Source: Morinoia aosen (taxonomy: Eukaryota > Arthropoda > Malacostraca > Amphipoda > Talitridae). Taken from it: a stretch of DNA of 64,000 bases. Location of the stretch: contig CM059568.1 in assembly GCA_030386875.1 (NCBI GenBank), forward strand, positions 25,786,120 to 25,850,119, read 5' to 3'. Position 1 is the stretch's first letter. Each line of letters begins with the position of its first letter. The notes beneath the pieces are model-generated. The model worked only from the letters and a program-made list of their open reading frames with translations, was not told the DNA's origin and made no database searches. Shown piece by piece: positions 44,964-57,574 of this stretch. The position numbers and the translations under genes are program-made.

Positions 44964-45612
44964 GGTGTGGGAGAGGTGTGTACTGTGGGAGAGGTATGTA
45001 CTGTGGGCAGCAGAGAAGTGAGGGGCACTGAGGGCAGCAGGGAAGTGAGGGGCACTGAGGGCAGCAGGGTAGTGAGGGGCACTGAGGGCAGCAGGGAAGT
45101 GAGGGGCACTGAGGGCAGCAGGGAGGTGAGGGACACTGAGGGCAGCAGGGAAGTGAGAGGCACTGAGGGCAGCAGGGTAGTGAGGGGCACTGAGGGCAGC
45201 AGGGAAGTGAGGGACACTGAGGGCAGCAGGGAAGTGAGAGGCACTGAGGGCAGCAGGAAAGTGAGGGAGCACTGAGGGCAGCAGGCAAGTGAGGGGGCAC
45301 TGAGGGCAGCAGGGAAGTGAGGGGCACTGAGGGCAGCAGGGAAGTGAGGGGCAATGAGGGGCACTGAGGGCAGCAGGGAAGTGAGGGGCACTGAGGGCAG
45401 CAGGGAAGTTAGGGGGCACTGAGGGCAGCAGGGAAGTGAGGGGCACTGAGGGCAGCAGGGAAGTGAGGAGCACTGAGGGCAGCAGGGAAGTGAGGGGCAC
45501 TAAGGGCAGCAGGGAAGTGAGGGGCACTGAGGGCAGCAGGGAAGTGAGGATGCACTGAGGGCAGCAGGGAAGTGAGGGGGCACTGAGGGCAGCAGGGAAG
45601 GGAGGGCCACGA
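44964..45612. repeat. 27-bp minisatellite (GGCACTGAGGGCAGCAGGGAAGTGAGG)
   Basis: About 22 copies with occasional 1-bp changes in length that shift the reading frame. The SLPCCPQCP, ALSAPHFPA and LLPSVPLTS frames on the minus strand are translations of this unit in three phases. Confidence 0.93.
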
Positions 45613-45665
45613 GGGCCAGTAGAGCAGCAGCGGCAGGGGAGCAGGGAGTGCAGCGCGACACCGCG

Positions 45666-45957
45666 TGTGGTTGTGGTGCTGACATCTGTGGACCTGCTCG
45701 GTGTGGTTGTGGTGCTGATATCCGTGGACCTGCTCGGTGTGGTTGTGGTGCTGATATCCGTTGACCTGCTCGGTGTGGTGGTGGTGCTCGGTGGGGTGGT
45801 GGTGCTCGATGTGGTGGTGGTGCTCGGTGTGGTGGTTGTGCTCGGTGTGGTGGTGGTGCTCGGTGTGGGTGGTGGTACTCGGTGTGGTGGTGGTACTCGG
45901 TGTGGTGGTGGTACTCGGTGTGGTGGTACTCGGTGTGGTGATGGTACTCGGTACGAT
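45666..45957. repeat. GTGGTGGTGCTCGGT-type minisatellite
   Basis: Three copies of a 36-bp unit (GTTGTGGTGCTGATATCCGT core, then GGACCTGCTCGGTGTG) pass into about ten shorter 15-18-bp GGTGGTACTCGGTGTG-type units. Confidence 0.88.
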
Positions 45958-46224
45958 GGAGTTATTATTCAGATAGAGCAAAATATTTGATCATTGTCCC
46001 ACACAAAATTTCTGGTATCATAGTTGTACCAAAATTTTTGCTAGGGAAGTATTTAAGAGGCTTCTCTTTCTCATTCGGGCAAACGAATTTTATCGAGCGT
46101 GGAGAGTTGCAACCAATAACTATGAGAATAATCTTTGTCTCTCAAAAATAGATTCCCAAGTCTTTCGTGCTATCTTCTTGAGATGAGAAGTTTAGAATAT
46201 TTTATACTGTTAACATTACTTTTA

Positions 46225-47345
46225 AATTACATTTCTATTTCAGAAACTAATTCAGAGTTGACTCAAGAAATGAAACAACATGTAGTCATAGTTGCTTATG
46301 CAACAAAACAGCAATTTAAAAATCGGAACATTTTACACGTTGCTAGGTCATTGGCTCATAATGTTAAGTTGGAGCCAGAGGACTGTGATGTCAATGAATG
46401 CTCGGTAGCAATGAGCAAAAAACACTTTCAACACTCTAATACCATAAGAACACCGGAATTTATACGGAATATTCAAAACATTATCAATCACCAACCCGGA
46501 AGGTCGGTGAGGGCCATAGCCAAAGAACCCCAAGTATCACAATGGATTATAAGAATGGTGGTACATAAGAATATTCGATACGAATCACATATAAAGAGGA
46601 AAAGTGAACTCTTATCGACAAAGACACAGAAAAGCCGTCTCGTGAGCTCAAAACAGTTACTTTAACGAAATTTAAACCCCCTCCAAACATGACATGCTTT
46701 TGTTTTTCTCTCACGGAAAAACTTCGACCAGAATAAAAAAATTGACAAACGGAATCACAGGTGACTAGGTGCAGAGCCTTCTGCAGCACCTAGTGTGACG
46801 CGCACCAAATTTCTGGCTATTGTGATGATTTTAGAATTTGTGAGTACCAAAGGTCATGTCGAGCAACCTTACATTTTCCCACATGGTCTTTGCTGCTGGA
46901 TACACTTATGTTTTAAAAACCGTTGTAAGGCTTTGGATGGATAAAGCACCCAGTGTAAGGCCATACTTCTTTCAGCAAAACTTAACATTTTCTTACAAAG
47001 CGATAGTAACCCAAGATGGATCATATCAGAGAATTTTTACACGCTGCTACCTCATTTGTGCAAAAAGTTAAGTTGGAGCTAGAGGAATGTGATGTCAATG
47101 AATGCTCGGTAGCAATGAGAAAATTGCCAGATTTAAATCTTATAGATTATTACGAGTGATCCGTCGTTGAACGGGAGTCTAACCGACATCTTTATACTAC
47201 CACTCCCATTGGTTTACTTAGGGCCACCATTGTCCAGGTGATGTCCGAAATGAATAAGGATTTTGTTAATTTCAGCTCGTCAACGGTTTGGGACCCGAAT
47301 AGAAACAGTCATGGAAGCCAAAGTTTGTTTCATTGAATAATTTTA
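46225..47345 (+). pseudogene. Mariner/IS630-type transposase pseudogene
   Basis: The longest open part reads HSNTIRTPEFIRNIQNIINH, then PGRSVRAIAKEPQVSQWIIR, VVHKNIRYESHIKRKSEL and KSRLVSSKQLL (46430-46664), matching the N-terminal domain of a transposase common in arthropods (RTPEFV..SMRAMAREL..RRxVHEDIRYKSYxxRRGQ..RLxRSKRLL). Further on are FHGLCC-like, LDGxSTQCKAILL-like and ISENFYTLLPHL blocks and a C-terminal FGTRIETVMEAKVCFIE (47285-47337). The DDE core is scrambled by stops and frame changes. A 57-bp piece of its 5' part (46363-46419) is repeated inside its 3' part (47067-47123). Confidence 0.75.
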
Positions 47346-49145
47346 TATATAAGCGTTGTCAAGGATATTTGTGCAAATTTTATTTAGGCATATACATTTT
47401 TTGTTAATAAACCGTTGGAATTAACTTTTTAAAAATGCCCTCAAATAACCCTCGAACCCTGTTTGTATCAACCGTTGTAAGGCGCGATTCTGCACTCTGA
47501 AGCTGTGGTCAAATGCTTTATATCGTGTGATCGAAAAAAATTAACTTTCATAGCAGAGCGTCGTCAACAAGAGCGTATAAATATAACTATCAAATTTCAT
47601 CCTGTGGGATGGGCATCCTTACGGGGCACTTGGGATGGTTCGTTATGTTTATGGAGCTAAACTAGTCGAGGGTTAAATTTTTAATCGAACAGTCCCAATT
47701 TCACGGTCCCAGGGTGTCAGTGGAATCACCTAATGAGTTTTAAATTTTATTAGTCATTTTCCAACTTCTGTTTGGTTATATCATCAATGAGGAGGGAATC
47801 TGTGGAACATTTGGCAGCTCTGCGGCCGCCCTGTGCGAACTCAGCAGCACCTGCTGCAGGAGTTTGGAATTGCATGATACCTAAGCACGCTTTGATTTTC
47901 ATTGTTCTTTATGTTCTCGTGAGGGAGCCATGAGTATCATGGAAGTGACTTCGTCTACAAGAGTGTTCGTCCATTGTCTTTATTTTAATTGTATTTTTCG
48001 CTTTACAGAGATCTTTGCGGATTCTTTCTGTATTCATTCACTGTGAAAATCCTTACAGTTTTCATAATCAAATATAGCACAAATTGCGGTGTTTTACCGT
48101 TTGGTGCAGAATATCGTTTTCAACACCTCCTGCGGCTCAAAACCACGAAGTGAAGAGTAAATAAGTCGTTTCCATTTCCAGCGGATTTCATGGAACGAGT
48201 TAAATTTAAATTGAGCTCTAAAATGATGCGAGGCAATACTGCTGATAGGTGCGAACTCTGACAGATAAATTTGTTCCTTGGTACATGAACCATAAATGCG
48301 GTTATTCACAATGTTCCCTTGTAATTTCTACAGGCCAGAAGTACTCTAAGTGTAATTTATGGAATGAGAATAAAGTTTACTCTAATCAAGTTTTGTTTCA
48401 TAAAATGCGAAACAAAATGTGTTTATGAGAAACAAATTGAATTTTTAAGCGGAAACTACTTTCATGTCAATTGCTGAGTGCGAGACGATTGTTCGTCGAT
48501 ATATTAACTAAACAACAAAACGTGAACGACGAAACTAACTATTGTTAACAATCGAATTTCCGTGAACAATTTCCCTCAAGCAACAGATTTGAGTCAGGCT
48601 TGTCTATTCTATCCCAGAGAGTTGGCGCCCGCAGATTTTCTCTTCGGCTATGATACCTAAACTGTAGATGGCCTTCGAAACTTTTATTTTTCTTGATGAC
48701 TTCACTTATTGAGCTTATTATGCTTTCTTTGCTAACTCTTCACGCGGATGTTCGGCATAAGAACAGAACTTGTACAAAGGTTTTCCGTTTTTTATCGTCC
48801 GATACAAAATGATCCCATCCAAATGTTATAAATTTACGCAGGCTAAAAGTAAATAATAATCTAATCTGAATGATGGAAAACTTTCGAATGAATTCATACA
48901 GCATTAATCCAATGTTTTTGCAAGTAGAGAATGTATAATTAAATAATATTCTTAGAAATTTTGTTTTGTAGCTAAAATTAAGCAGAAATACATTACAGCT
49001 TAAATTATGCTGAATCACGAGCACGTATTTTAACTAATTACTAAATGTTAAGCATCATTTTAAATATTGCAAGTGATAAACATTTTTTATGAAGGTAATT
49101 ATGAATCGTTTTCTGCCTACGGTACCTGCAGACTGTTACATACCT
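47346..49145. other. Unassigned stretch
   Basis: AT-rich, no gene or transposon motif recognised. A few moderately GC-rich patches (47800-47880) have no readable frame. Confidence 0.35.
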
Positions 49146-49149
49146 TTCG

Positions 49150-49999
49150 GTTCTATGGGCCCCTACAGTCCGTCTAGCACACTGACTATCGGTTCTATGG
49201 GCCCCTACAGTCCGTCTAGCACACTGACTATCGGTTCTATGAGCCCCCTACAGTCCGTCTAGCACACTGACTATCGGTTCTATGGGCCCCTACAGTCCGT
49301 CTAGCACACTGACTATCGGTTCTATGGGCCCCCTACAGTCTGTCTAGCACACTGACTATCGGTTCTATGGGCCTCTACAGTCCGTCTAGCACACTGACTA
49401 TCGGTTCTATGGGTCCCCTAAAGTCCGTCTAGCACACTGACTATCGGTTCTATGGGCTCCCTACAGTCCGTCTAGCACACTGACTATCGGTTCTATGGGC
49501 CCCCTACAGTCCGTCTAGCACACTGACTATCGGTTCTATGGGCCCCCTACAGTCCGTCTAGCACACTGACTATCGGTTCTATGGGCCCCCTACAGTCCGT
49601 CTAGCACACTGACTATCGGTTCTATGGGCCCCCTACAGTCCGTCTAGCACACTGACTATCGGTTCTATGGGCCCCCTACAGTCCGTCTAGCACACTGACT
49701 ATCGGTTCTATGGGCCCCCTACAGTCCGTCTAGCACACTGACTATCGGTTCTATGGGCCCCTACAGTCCGTCTAGCACACTGACTATCGGTTCTATGGGC
49801 CCCCTACCGCCCGTCTAGCACACTGACTATCGGTTCTATGGGCCCCCTACAGTCCGTCTAGCACACTGACTATCGGTTCTATGGGCCCCTACAGTCCGTC
49901 TAGCACACTGACTATCGGTTCTATGGGCCCCCTACAGTCCGTCTAGCACACTGACTATCGGTTCTATGGGCCCCCTACAGTCCGTCTAGCACACTGACT
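49150..49999. repeat. 43-bp satellite-like tandem array
   Basis: About 20 head-to-tail copies of CTATCGGTTCTATGGGCCCC plus CTACAGTCCGTCTAGCACAC plus TGA. Copies differ mainly in the C run after GGG (four or five C) and by single changes (CTACCGCCCG, CCTAAAGTCC). The array begins and ends sharply (left ACCTTTCGGTTC, right ACTGACTCGCGCG). Confidence 0.95.
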
Positions 50000-51206
50000 C
50001 GCGCGAGATAAAACGAGGAACATGTCCACATAGCAGCACGGGGAATTACAGGCAAATTATATAGCTGTTCATTGAATGTGCATAAAGCTCTCGGCCACTG
50101 CATCTGTGGCTGATTTTCTTGTCATTGAGAAATTACAATCTACACATTCGGTTTAGGTCTCTTAGAGTCTAGTCGATGAATCACCTAACGTGAGAGAAAC
50201 ATCTGAATTTTGACATTGATTGCTACTCGCCGAATAAACTAAGTAAGATATCAACAGTTTTATCCAATTTATCCCAGAAAGTTTTTTGAACTTCTGTTTT
50301 TCTGCCAGTAGAATTTATTTCAAGAAAATTAATTGAATCACTGAACATGTGATATGGTTGGCGAAGAATCTTTGCATAAGTTGAAAGAAGCATGATAAGA
50401 ATGCAACAATTCAGAGACTTTTTCCTTTTTTTTGCCTTCCAGTTTGTCCGAGGTAGAATGAAAAAGCAATGATGTATTCAGATAAGATTTTCACAGAAAG
50501 TTCTGCGTTCACTTTGCTTCACAGGCCCCTGAGAGCGACTGGTATGTTCAATGTTCAGAAAAAATTTGAAAGGAAATATTTTATATAATACCGTAATGCA
50601 CCATGCTTTCTTCTAGAATTCTAATTCTACACAGATCTACGTAGCAAGAGTCTGTTAGCTATTCAAAATATCAAAACAGCTTCGTAAAAGTAAGTAAAAA
50701 GACATAAAAACAGTAAAGCACGGGAAGCGTCCAGTAAAACTAGAATGATTCTTTTATTTAAAAGGGAAAAAAAGATTTTCGCACGCCTTGTACTGCGTTG
50801 GTTTATTACCCATGCTCGGTACCTTATGTTTGCACTCGCGTAAATAGGTTAAATCTTTTCCATGTAAATTCTTTTTCTGCTCTGGATTTAAAAAATGAGA
50901 AAATATTGCTCGTATTCATATTGTTAGAAAACATTCTATCCACTTGAATTCTGTCCGTTGTAGATGTTCCTAACTGATCGATCTGTACGGGAACGGAACC
51001 AAAGTCGTGTAGAAAAAAGGCATCACTCCACGCAACGTGACGTCCACCATCAATCGCTGATTTGGAGTGGAGTGAAGTGCACACGTCGCTTGCATTACCG
51101 TGAACCTCCTCTACCTGCTGATCATTTATGGTCATCCAACATACTGAAGAATACTTCGTATTGAAATAGGAAACAAAATTTCGATAAAATTGAAGGCCTT
51201 CTTATC
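50000..51206. other. Unassigned stretch
   Basis: AT-rich. Frames at 50824-51164 on both strands are unrecognised. Nothing supported. Confidence 0.35.
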
Positions 51207-51208
51207 TA

Positions 51209-52965
51209 CAGATTGACCGGCACTTTGTCGAACAAACGTTAAGATACGAATGGAACCGTTGAATTAAACAATTTTTATTCACAAAACGTGTGGTCTAAAA
51301 AACTTCGCTTGAGAATAACTAGGACTGGAAATTTTTACGCGGTGCTGTGAGTGTTCCATTACATCTAAGATTAAAATTTAATTAATTAAATTGAGCATTT
51401 CATCGGCTGCAGTGGTATTAACGACAATTAATGGAGAGAGTATCCAATGCTGAATTATATATAGGAGATATGCACCTAGCTTACGGGGCAGCAAAAAGGA
51501 ATTCTATGTCTGAACGTACGCAACAAGGTATCCCAACAGACATATTCCATCACATCTGGCATCCGTAGCCACACTCTGGAGATTGTATAGAGATGGAGCA
51601 TTTCGCCGAGTATCACCTGAAGGAGGATGCCGAAGAAGGGTAACATTTTGACTATATATACGACGTGACCCATCGGTGATCACTGAGAGAATTTCCATAA
51701 CGCTGCTGACCGGCCAGCAGTCGCAAAATCAAGTTCTATAATTACTCAATGAAATTTAAATGAAGGCACGATTGATTGAAAGTTCGTTATTTCTCTAAAT
51801 TGACCTCTAAAATTACCTTTAATATGAGTTGAATATTGAAATACAGTTTAACCCGGCACTGGTCACATGTTTAGAGATCCAGACATAAAGGAAGAAGTAT
51901 TGGAACATTTTTGAATTAAACCAACCACAAGTGTTTGTTTTGCTGTACGTGTTTCACATGTAAGTCAAATTACCATTAAGAAAATGCTTCACGATAATGG
52001 CCAACATCCACATCACGTTTAGCGGGTGCGAGAATTGAAGGATGAAGATTTCCGATGTCGTGTTCAATTTGCGAGGTAGTCTCTACACAAAACAGCTGAA
52101 GAACCTTGGTTTCCATGAAAAGTTTTATACAAAGACGAAGCATCATTCACGCGAGAAGGAATAGTTATCGTCCATTGTTTGCACTTGTGGTCTGAGGTAA
52201 ATATGCAGGTTAGGCAACAAGGTAAATGTCCTGTTAGATTTTCCGTAAATGTTTGGGTTTGCACGCCTGACAATAATGCCGAACACAGTGAATGAACGCA
52301 ATTATTAAACATTTTTTAATTTAGTGTTGTTTGAGTGGTTAGAAAATGTCCTCTTAACCGACATCAAAAGAATGTGGTTCCAAAATGATGATACTCCAGC
52401 ACACTTCGTGGTTGCTGTTGTCCTATATCCTATAGCCGCCAAGGTCTCCTGCATGATATTAGGTCTCTAGATTTCTACTTCTGGGTATATTTGAAGAGTT
52501 TGGTGTACGAAACACCGATTCATTCCGAATAAAACATCATTTGTAGAATTGTCAAAGCCTCCGCAACGATTCTTGAAACTCCTTAATTGCGTCCTCGGTT
52601 GCGTCCGGCAATCATTGCACTTGCGTTTGAACGCCTGCATGTTAATAGATAGGCTTCTTGTTCAACATATTTTGTAAAAATGTAACTTAGTTTAAAAATC
52701 AGTTTCTTGTGCATGGTCATAATAATTTAAACTGTTGTTCTATTAATTTTCTTGTATTCATTGTAAAATGCTTTCCCACCTTCTACATTTCATTTCCCTG
52801 CCACCTCCAGAATATACATTTTTGCAATAGCTAGGGGCCAAATGTCAAGTGGTTGTAACTCTTTAACAAAACATTTTTGACCACACGGTTATTGGGTAGA
52901 AAGTGTTTATTTCAACAATCCCAACCTTGTGTTAAAGTTTGTTCAACAAATTACTGGTCATCCTG
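51209..52965 (+). mobile_element. Mariner-superfamily element, full length but decayed
   Basis: 1757 bp with TA at both ends (51207-51208, 52966-52967). The left end CAGATTGACCGGCACTTTGT and right end (reverse complement) CAGGATGACCAGTAATTTGT stay similar for about 50 bases (TGTYGAACAAACNTTAA). On the plus strand the transposase reads DMHLAYGAAKRNS (51470, N-terminal helix domain), FRDPDIKEEVLEHF (51873), KMLHDNGQHPHHV, ELKDEDFRCRVQFAR (52035), VLYKDEASFTREGI (first Asp, 52125), PVRFSVNVWV (52230), MWFQNDDTPAHF-like (second Asp) and LKSLVYETPIHSE (52490). Frequent stops make it a pseudogene. Confidence 0.85.
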
Positions 52966-52967
52966 TA

Positions 52968-54780
52968 TAAACAAAATCTTTGCATTATTCGCTTCATGTT
53001 ATAGGTGGCTAATACTGAACATTATGAAACTATAATTACCTTCGTCTGGGCTATTTTCTTTACTGCATTTGTGAAACTTTCATCGTTTCATAAAAGCTAG
53101 TATGGTCATAGGAATGTACATTCAAATGACTGGTTTTATTTCAGCTAATGTCAGCAGCAAAGCAAGAGACAAGCTCTGCGCGGACGTAAAAACTACTGAC
53201 TTGCATAGTTCATTCTCTATTTTAGGTCTGTTGCGATTTTATCAATCAAACATACGTAAATTCTTACCGCCCATAACTTAGTGTTGGATACAGTTATTAC
53301 AGTTATGAAATTCACTTGTGTATCCAATAGTCAGCACATCACCGCGGAAAGTGACGGTTAACTGCTTGACTGAAGGCAAGACAAAATTTTACAGAGGGCA
53401 CCAACGATGTTTGCAGTAGACGCCAGCATGAAGTGATCTTGTTTCTGATAATTCTTGTTTCACGGACCTATAATTGCTTTCATTTTTCTTGTTTGATCGT
53501 TTTTGGCATGGGGAATTTTGTTGTATTGTTTTAAGTTCAAAATTTTGAGTTTTTTCTCAGTTATTCTGAATTAAGAGATCAATGTTTTTTTACTGTTTTT
53601 AATTCTCGGGTTTCAGTGTTATTTCAACGCGATTCCGGAGAAACCAGTTTGTTCCCATTTCAGTTTCTCAGGTATGACTGTTTTTCTCAAGGCGATTTGG
53701 TACCGATTAGTTTTCGCCACTCGTGCTCCTCATGTTTTTAGTATTTTCAAGGTTTTTGTTGGCAGTGAAGTTTCCAGATACTTTATCGTGAAGTATCAAA
53801 GTAAATTTTTTCTAGTGTAGCATGCCAGCCGAGACACTGGAGTTTTTACGCCCTCGTGGGGCAGCTCAAACTTGTATTTCACTGAGTTTTTCTGTGATGA
53901 TTGCTTGGTTGGACTGAGGCGGGGGCTGGCACGGAAATTTCGTGAGTGATCGGTGTGACATTGAAATGGATGAGGTCTTTTACAGTTTGATGATTCAGGT
54001 CATCGTTTCCTGCAGAAGTTAATGGTTGATATTAAGTGCCGAAATAAAGATAAAGTATACATACTTCTCATCAGTTTGGACACGTTGAAAAACTGAAAAA
54101 AAACATTCTGCATAAGCAGAATTATTCAAAAGTTTTCCATCTGAAGTATATAGTGATTGGTAAAGATGAAGATGAAGGAGACAATTTCTGTTTAGTTAAT
54201 TCAACTGAAATATCGTATGAGACGAAACTGAGTTATATTTATCACAGTTATCAAAATGAATAACAAAATTATAACTAAACCGCACAAAAAGTCTAATTAT
54301 AGGAAAATTAACGGATTTCATACGAGAGGTTGTCACTCAAGATATAGAGGTACCCTAGCCAAGTAGACGAAACTACTTTGAAGGGGTCAGATCGTTCAGC
54401 TGCATAAGGAAAGTTTGTCACAGTGTGTAATCTCAGCTGAGGTTAAACGCCGTAAAACGCTGCTTTGTAACTTTCTGACAGACCCTCACTGCTATGGAAC
54501 GACGAAATCTAAAGGTGGAATAAATATGTATTCACCAGCAATGAACGGAGGTATATGAATAAGTTGTCCGTCAAGATAAGAGACGATCTTTGAGATAGTT
54601 TAAGGCTCTCACTGTTGATTGTAATCCAATGGTCGTCAAGGGACCCGGAGGCTAATGGGTTCGAAATAAAAAATCGTCTGAAACGGTCTATTCATCGTTC
54701 GGTTTCCACGTATCAAAGCAGAGAGCTTATAGCTAACCACGAAACAACAGAGAAGGGGAGCGTTAAAAACTGAGAAAGAT
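52968..54780. other. Unassigned stretch
   Basis: AT-rich, with T-rich runs at 53440-53800. No gene or family motif was seen, although the left part of the Tc1/mariner fossil that follows may start here. Confidence 0.35.
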
Positions 54781-54784
54781 TTTT

Positions 54785-55330
54785 GTTTCTCAGAGAAAAA
54801 AATTTGACCTAGACTGTTGTGTTTGCTTCCTTCGCTATTGATATGTCAAATAGTTGCCTCGTGAAACATCTACTGTATGGCATAGCTGCAAAGCTTCTGG
54901 CATGTTGTGGGACGACACCTTTTCTGTGGGAGGCATGCAGGGGACCTGCCTGTTGTGCAGGCACGTCACAGAGCGGCTGATTGTATTGACATGCTACTGA
55001 GAGCATCCAATACGACAAAGGGCCCTCGTTTGTGCAGTGAAGGATGGTGCTTGCAACAGGATAATGCAGCAATCCATCATGCCTGCCTTACTGAAATATT
55101 CTTTCAGGAGAAAGATACACTTCTTTTCCGTCATCTAACCTGCTCAGATTTGAATATGATAGAGAACGTTTGGGGAGAGATGGCCAGAAATGTCTTCAGA
55201 TATGGACTACAATTTGAGACAGTAAATAGTCTCTTCGATGTAATCTTCAGTGCTTGGAATAATCTTCACCCAACCCTATTTGAAACCTTCATTTCGAGCA
55301 AGGCAATGCTGTTTTTGTGATTGTCAAGAA
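54785..55330 (+). pseudogene. Tc1/mariner-type DDE transposase fragment
   Basis: In one frame: CIDMLLRASNTTKGPRLCSE, LQQDNAAIHHACLTEIFF, then DLNMIENVWGEMARNVFRYG and FETVNSLFDVIFSAWNNL (54995-55280). QQDNAAIH carries the second catalytic Asp, and DLNxIENVWG the region before the third. Upstream, in other frames, are SQRKKFDLD (like SDEKKFNLD) and DDTFSVGG (like WGTFS). The N-terminal DNA-binding part is not recognisable and frames are broken, so it is a remnant, Tc3-like in motif wording. Confidence 0.78.
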
Positions 55331-55780
55331 TGGAGGGATGACTCCTCAGTAAGTCCTTATTTTGTTAACAAAATCACTGAGAAGAGTTTTTCTAATTTTT
55401 GATCCTTCGATTTCAAATAGTTCAAGAGAGGGCAAGCAACTCAATTACTTAAAGTATGAACTTGGAATTTAATTCACGTGGCAGACCATGTGTCCTTCAT
55501 ACCTTATCTTTACCAAGTTGTAAATTTAAGGAAACATTTGATGTGAATCAGTGCAAAATAGTGTTTTTTTTAGTTTTTCAACTGGTCTTAAATTTATATT
55601 CAGGAGTGTATGTGCTTTTAGTGGAAATTCCCTAGCTCTGTAAGTTGAGTAACTAGTGTTATTGAGCCCCATCTCGGCGTGGTATTTTCCACTGTACGAA
55701 ATGATATTTACTTCTTTCTAATGTTTATAATGCATTACTTTGCTTCTCTTCATGAGTTGCCAAATGTTCTTGTACTATCT

Positions 55781-55966
55781 TTCCAGATTTACCGACATTC
55801 CTGAAGGAAAAGGATTGTTATTCTTCCTTCTGCTAGGAAAATTTCCAGATTTACCGACATTCCTGAAGGAAAAGGATTGTTATTCTTCCTTCTGCTAGGA
55901 AAATTTCCAGATTTACCGACATTCCTGAAGGAAAAGGATTGTTATTCTTCCTTCTGCTAGGAAAAT
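55781..55966. repeat. Perfect 62-bp tandem triplicate
   Basis: Three identical copies starting TTCCAGATTTACCGACATTC at 55781, 55843 and 55905. No visible differences, so the duplication is recent or an assembly effect. Confidence 0.92.
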
Positions 55967-56274
55967 TTGTCTTCAAAGTGGGCAGCATAGCAGGTTCCTA
56001 CCAATTCAAGCATAATAATACCCTTAAATAAGATCAACAAAATTTCTCGTATATAAGAAATAAGTAAGATGAATCAACCAATTGCAAGAGTGAAAGTTAC
56101 TGACTTAATCAAATGAATAACCAAAGCGCAGTGCTGTGGGAAGTGAAATTAAAATTGCGGAAACTCATTGACAATCATTCATACATTACACAGTAGAGCA
56201 CCTTTTCAGAGAATGATGGAGGCCCTACTGATTTTAATTAATGAACTGATGTCAGAACCGCAAAACGGTGACGG

Positions 56275-56440
56275 GCAGGAAGGCCACAGCTGAACATCAG
56301 CTGAACTCGAGGAAGGCGCAGCTGAACATCAGCTGAACTCGAGGAAGGTCACGGAGTAGGCCTGCTACATCAGCTGAGCTGGAGGAAGGCCATGGTGTAC
56401 GTCTGCTACATCAGCTGAACTGGAGGAAGGCCACGGAGTG
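56275..56440. repeat. ~50-bp degenerate tandem repeat
   Basis: Four to five imperfect copies containing ATCAGCTGAACTCGAGGAAG and GGCCACGGAGT, with CAGCTG palindromes. No coding role seen. Confidence 0.7.
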
Positions 56441-57574
56441 AGTTTGCTCCAACAGGAACACGAGAAAACGTCCAGCCGAAGATGTCCCAAGATGATGCTC
56501 TAGTACATCGCACTATTAAGGCAAGCTGTGCTACTCGCCCTGCAGGAGTGTTCAGTTATCTTCTGCTCATCTTATATTATTTTCCGTACCTCACTTTCTT
56601 CCATTAAGGGCCAATGAATTAAACTGAAAAGAACTGATCACATTATTTGTTCCTAAAAAGGCTCATATTTATTAAAGTTATCAAGACTTAGTGATATCTC
56701 AAACTAAGTGCAATATGGTCTTTCACTTAGAAAATAGAATGTGACAAATACCGGCAAACAAATCTTTTGGTATTCGTAAAAGGGTAATTAAAAATTAAGC
56801 CATCAGGAATCAGAACCTCGAAATCCCTCATTTTCTGCGATGAGCTGGGTTGTCGTCGCAAATTAAAAAATTACGGCACCAAATTTGTCCCCTAGCATTT
56901 GAACCTGTTCAATAGTTATGCTATGTCGGCGATACATTCCTTTTTGCGCTCCAAATGGGTAAAGAATTGCGCAACAACTGTATCAGATTTCCTAACGTAC
57001 TTTAACTCCACGTATTCTATTAACTTTTTTATGAAGTTCAAATTGCATCGACATCTTTCGACGTGAAGTTGCATTGTTAATACGAAAAAGGAAAAAGAAG
57101 ATAAGCGTTTTAGCACTGGAGTTTATGGCAAAGAAAATTATAAAAAATTCGGCAAAAAGTACTTCAGTTTTATTGAATTCAATATTATTTTTATTATCAT
57201 TGTTATTATATTCCTAGTTTTACCACCGCAGCCGCAATTGAATTCAACAAGACAGGTTAGCAAAGCGTTCAATAAACTGCTTTCAAATTGCGCTGAAGTT
57301 GACATAAGAGCAGTCGTGAACTTATTTCTTTACTTGAATATTTTACAATGAACAAATTTTCGCAATATCCTGAAGAAAACTTTGAAAAATACATCGATGA
57401 CTCGGTTAATAGCCATTCTTGTTACGCAAGAGTCGGGAAAAATGATCACTTCCAGTTATTTTACATTCGATCTGATTTGAATGCTCAGATTGGAATTAGT
57501 CGTAAAAAATTACTGGGTTCTAATTTCCCTCAAATAGAGCTCTGATGTTTGTGTCAGAAAACTTTTACTCTGTT

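Noticed and set aside
44637-45990. Cys/Pro-rich or Thr/His-rich frames up to 296 codons
   Set aside because: Translations of the 27-bp and GTGGTGCTCGG minisatellites in different phases.
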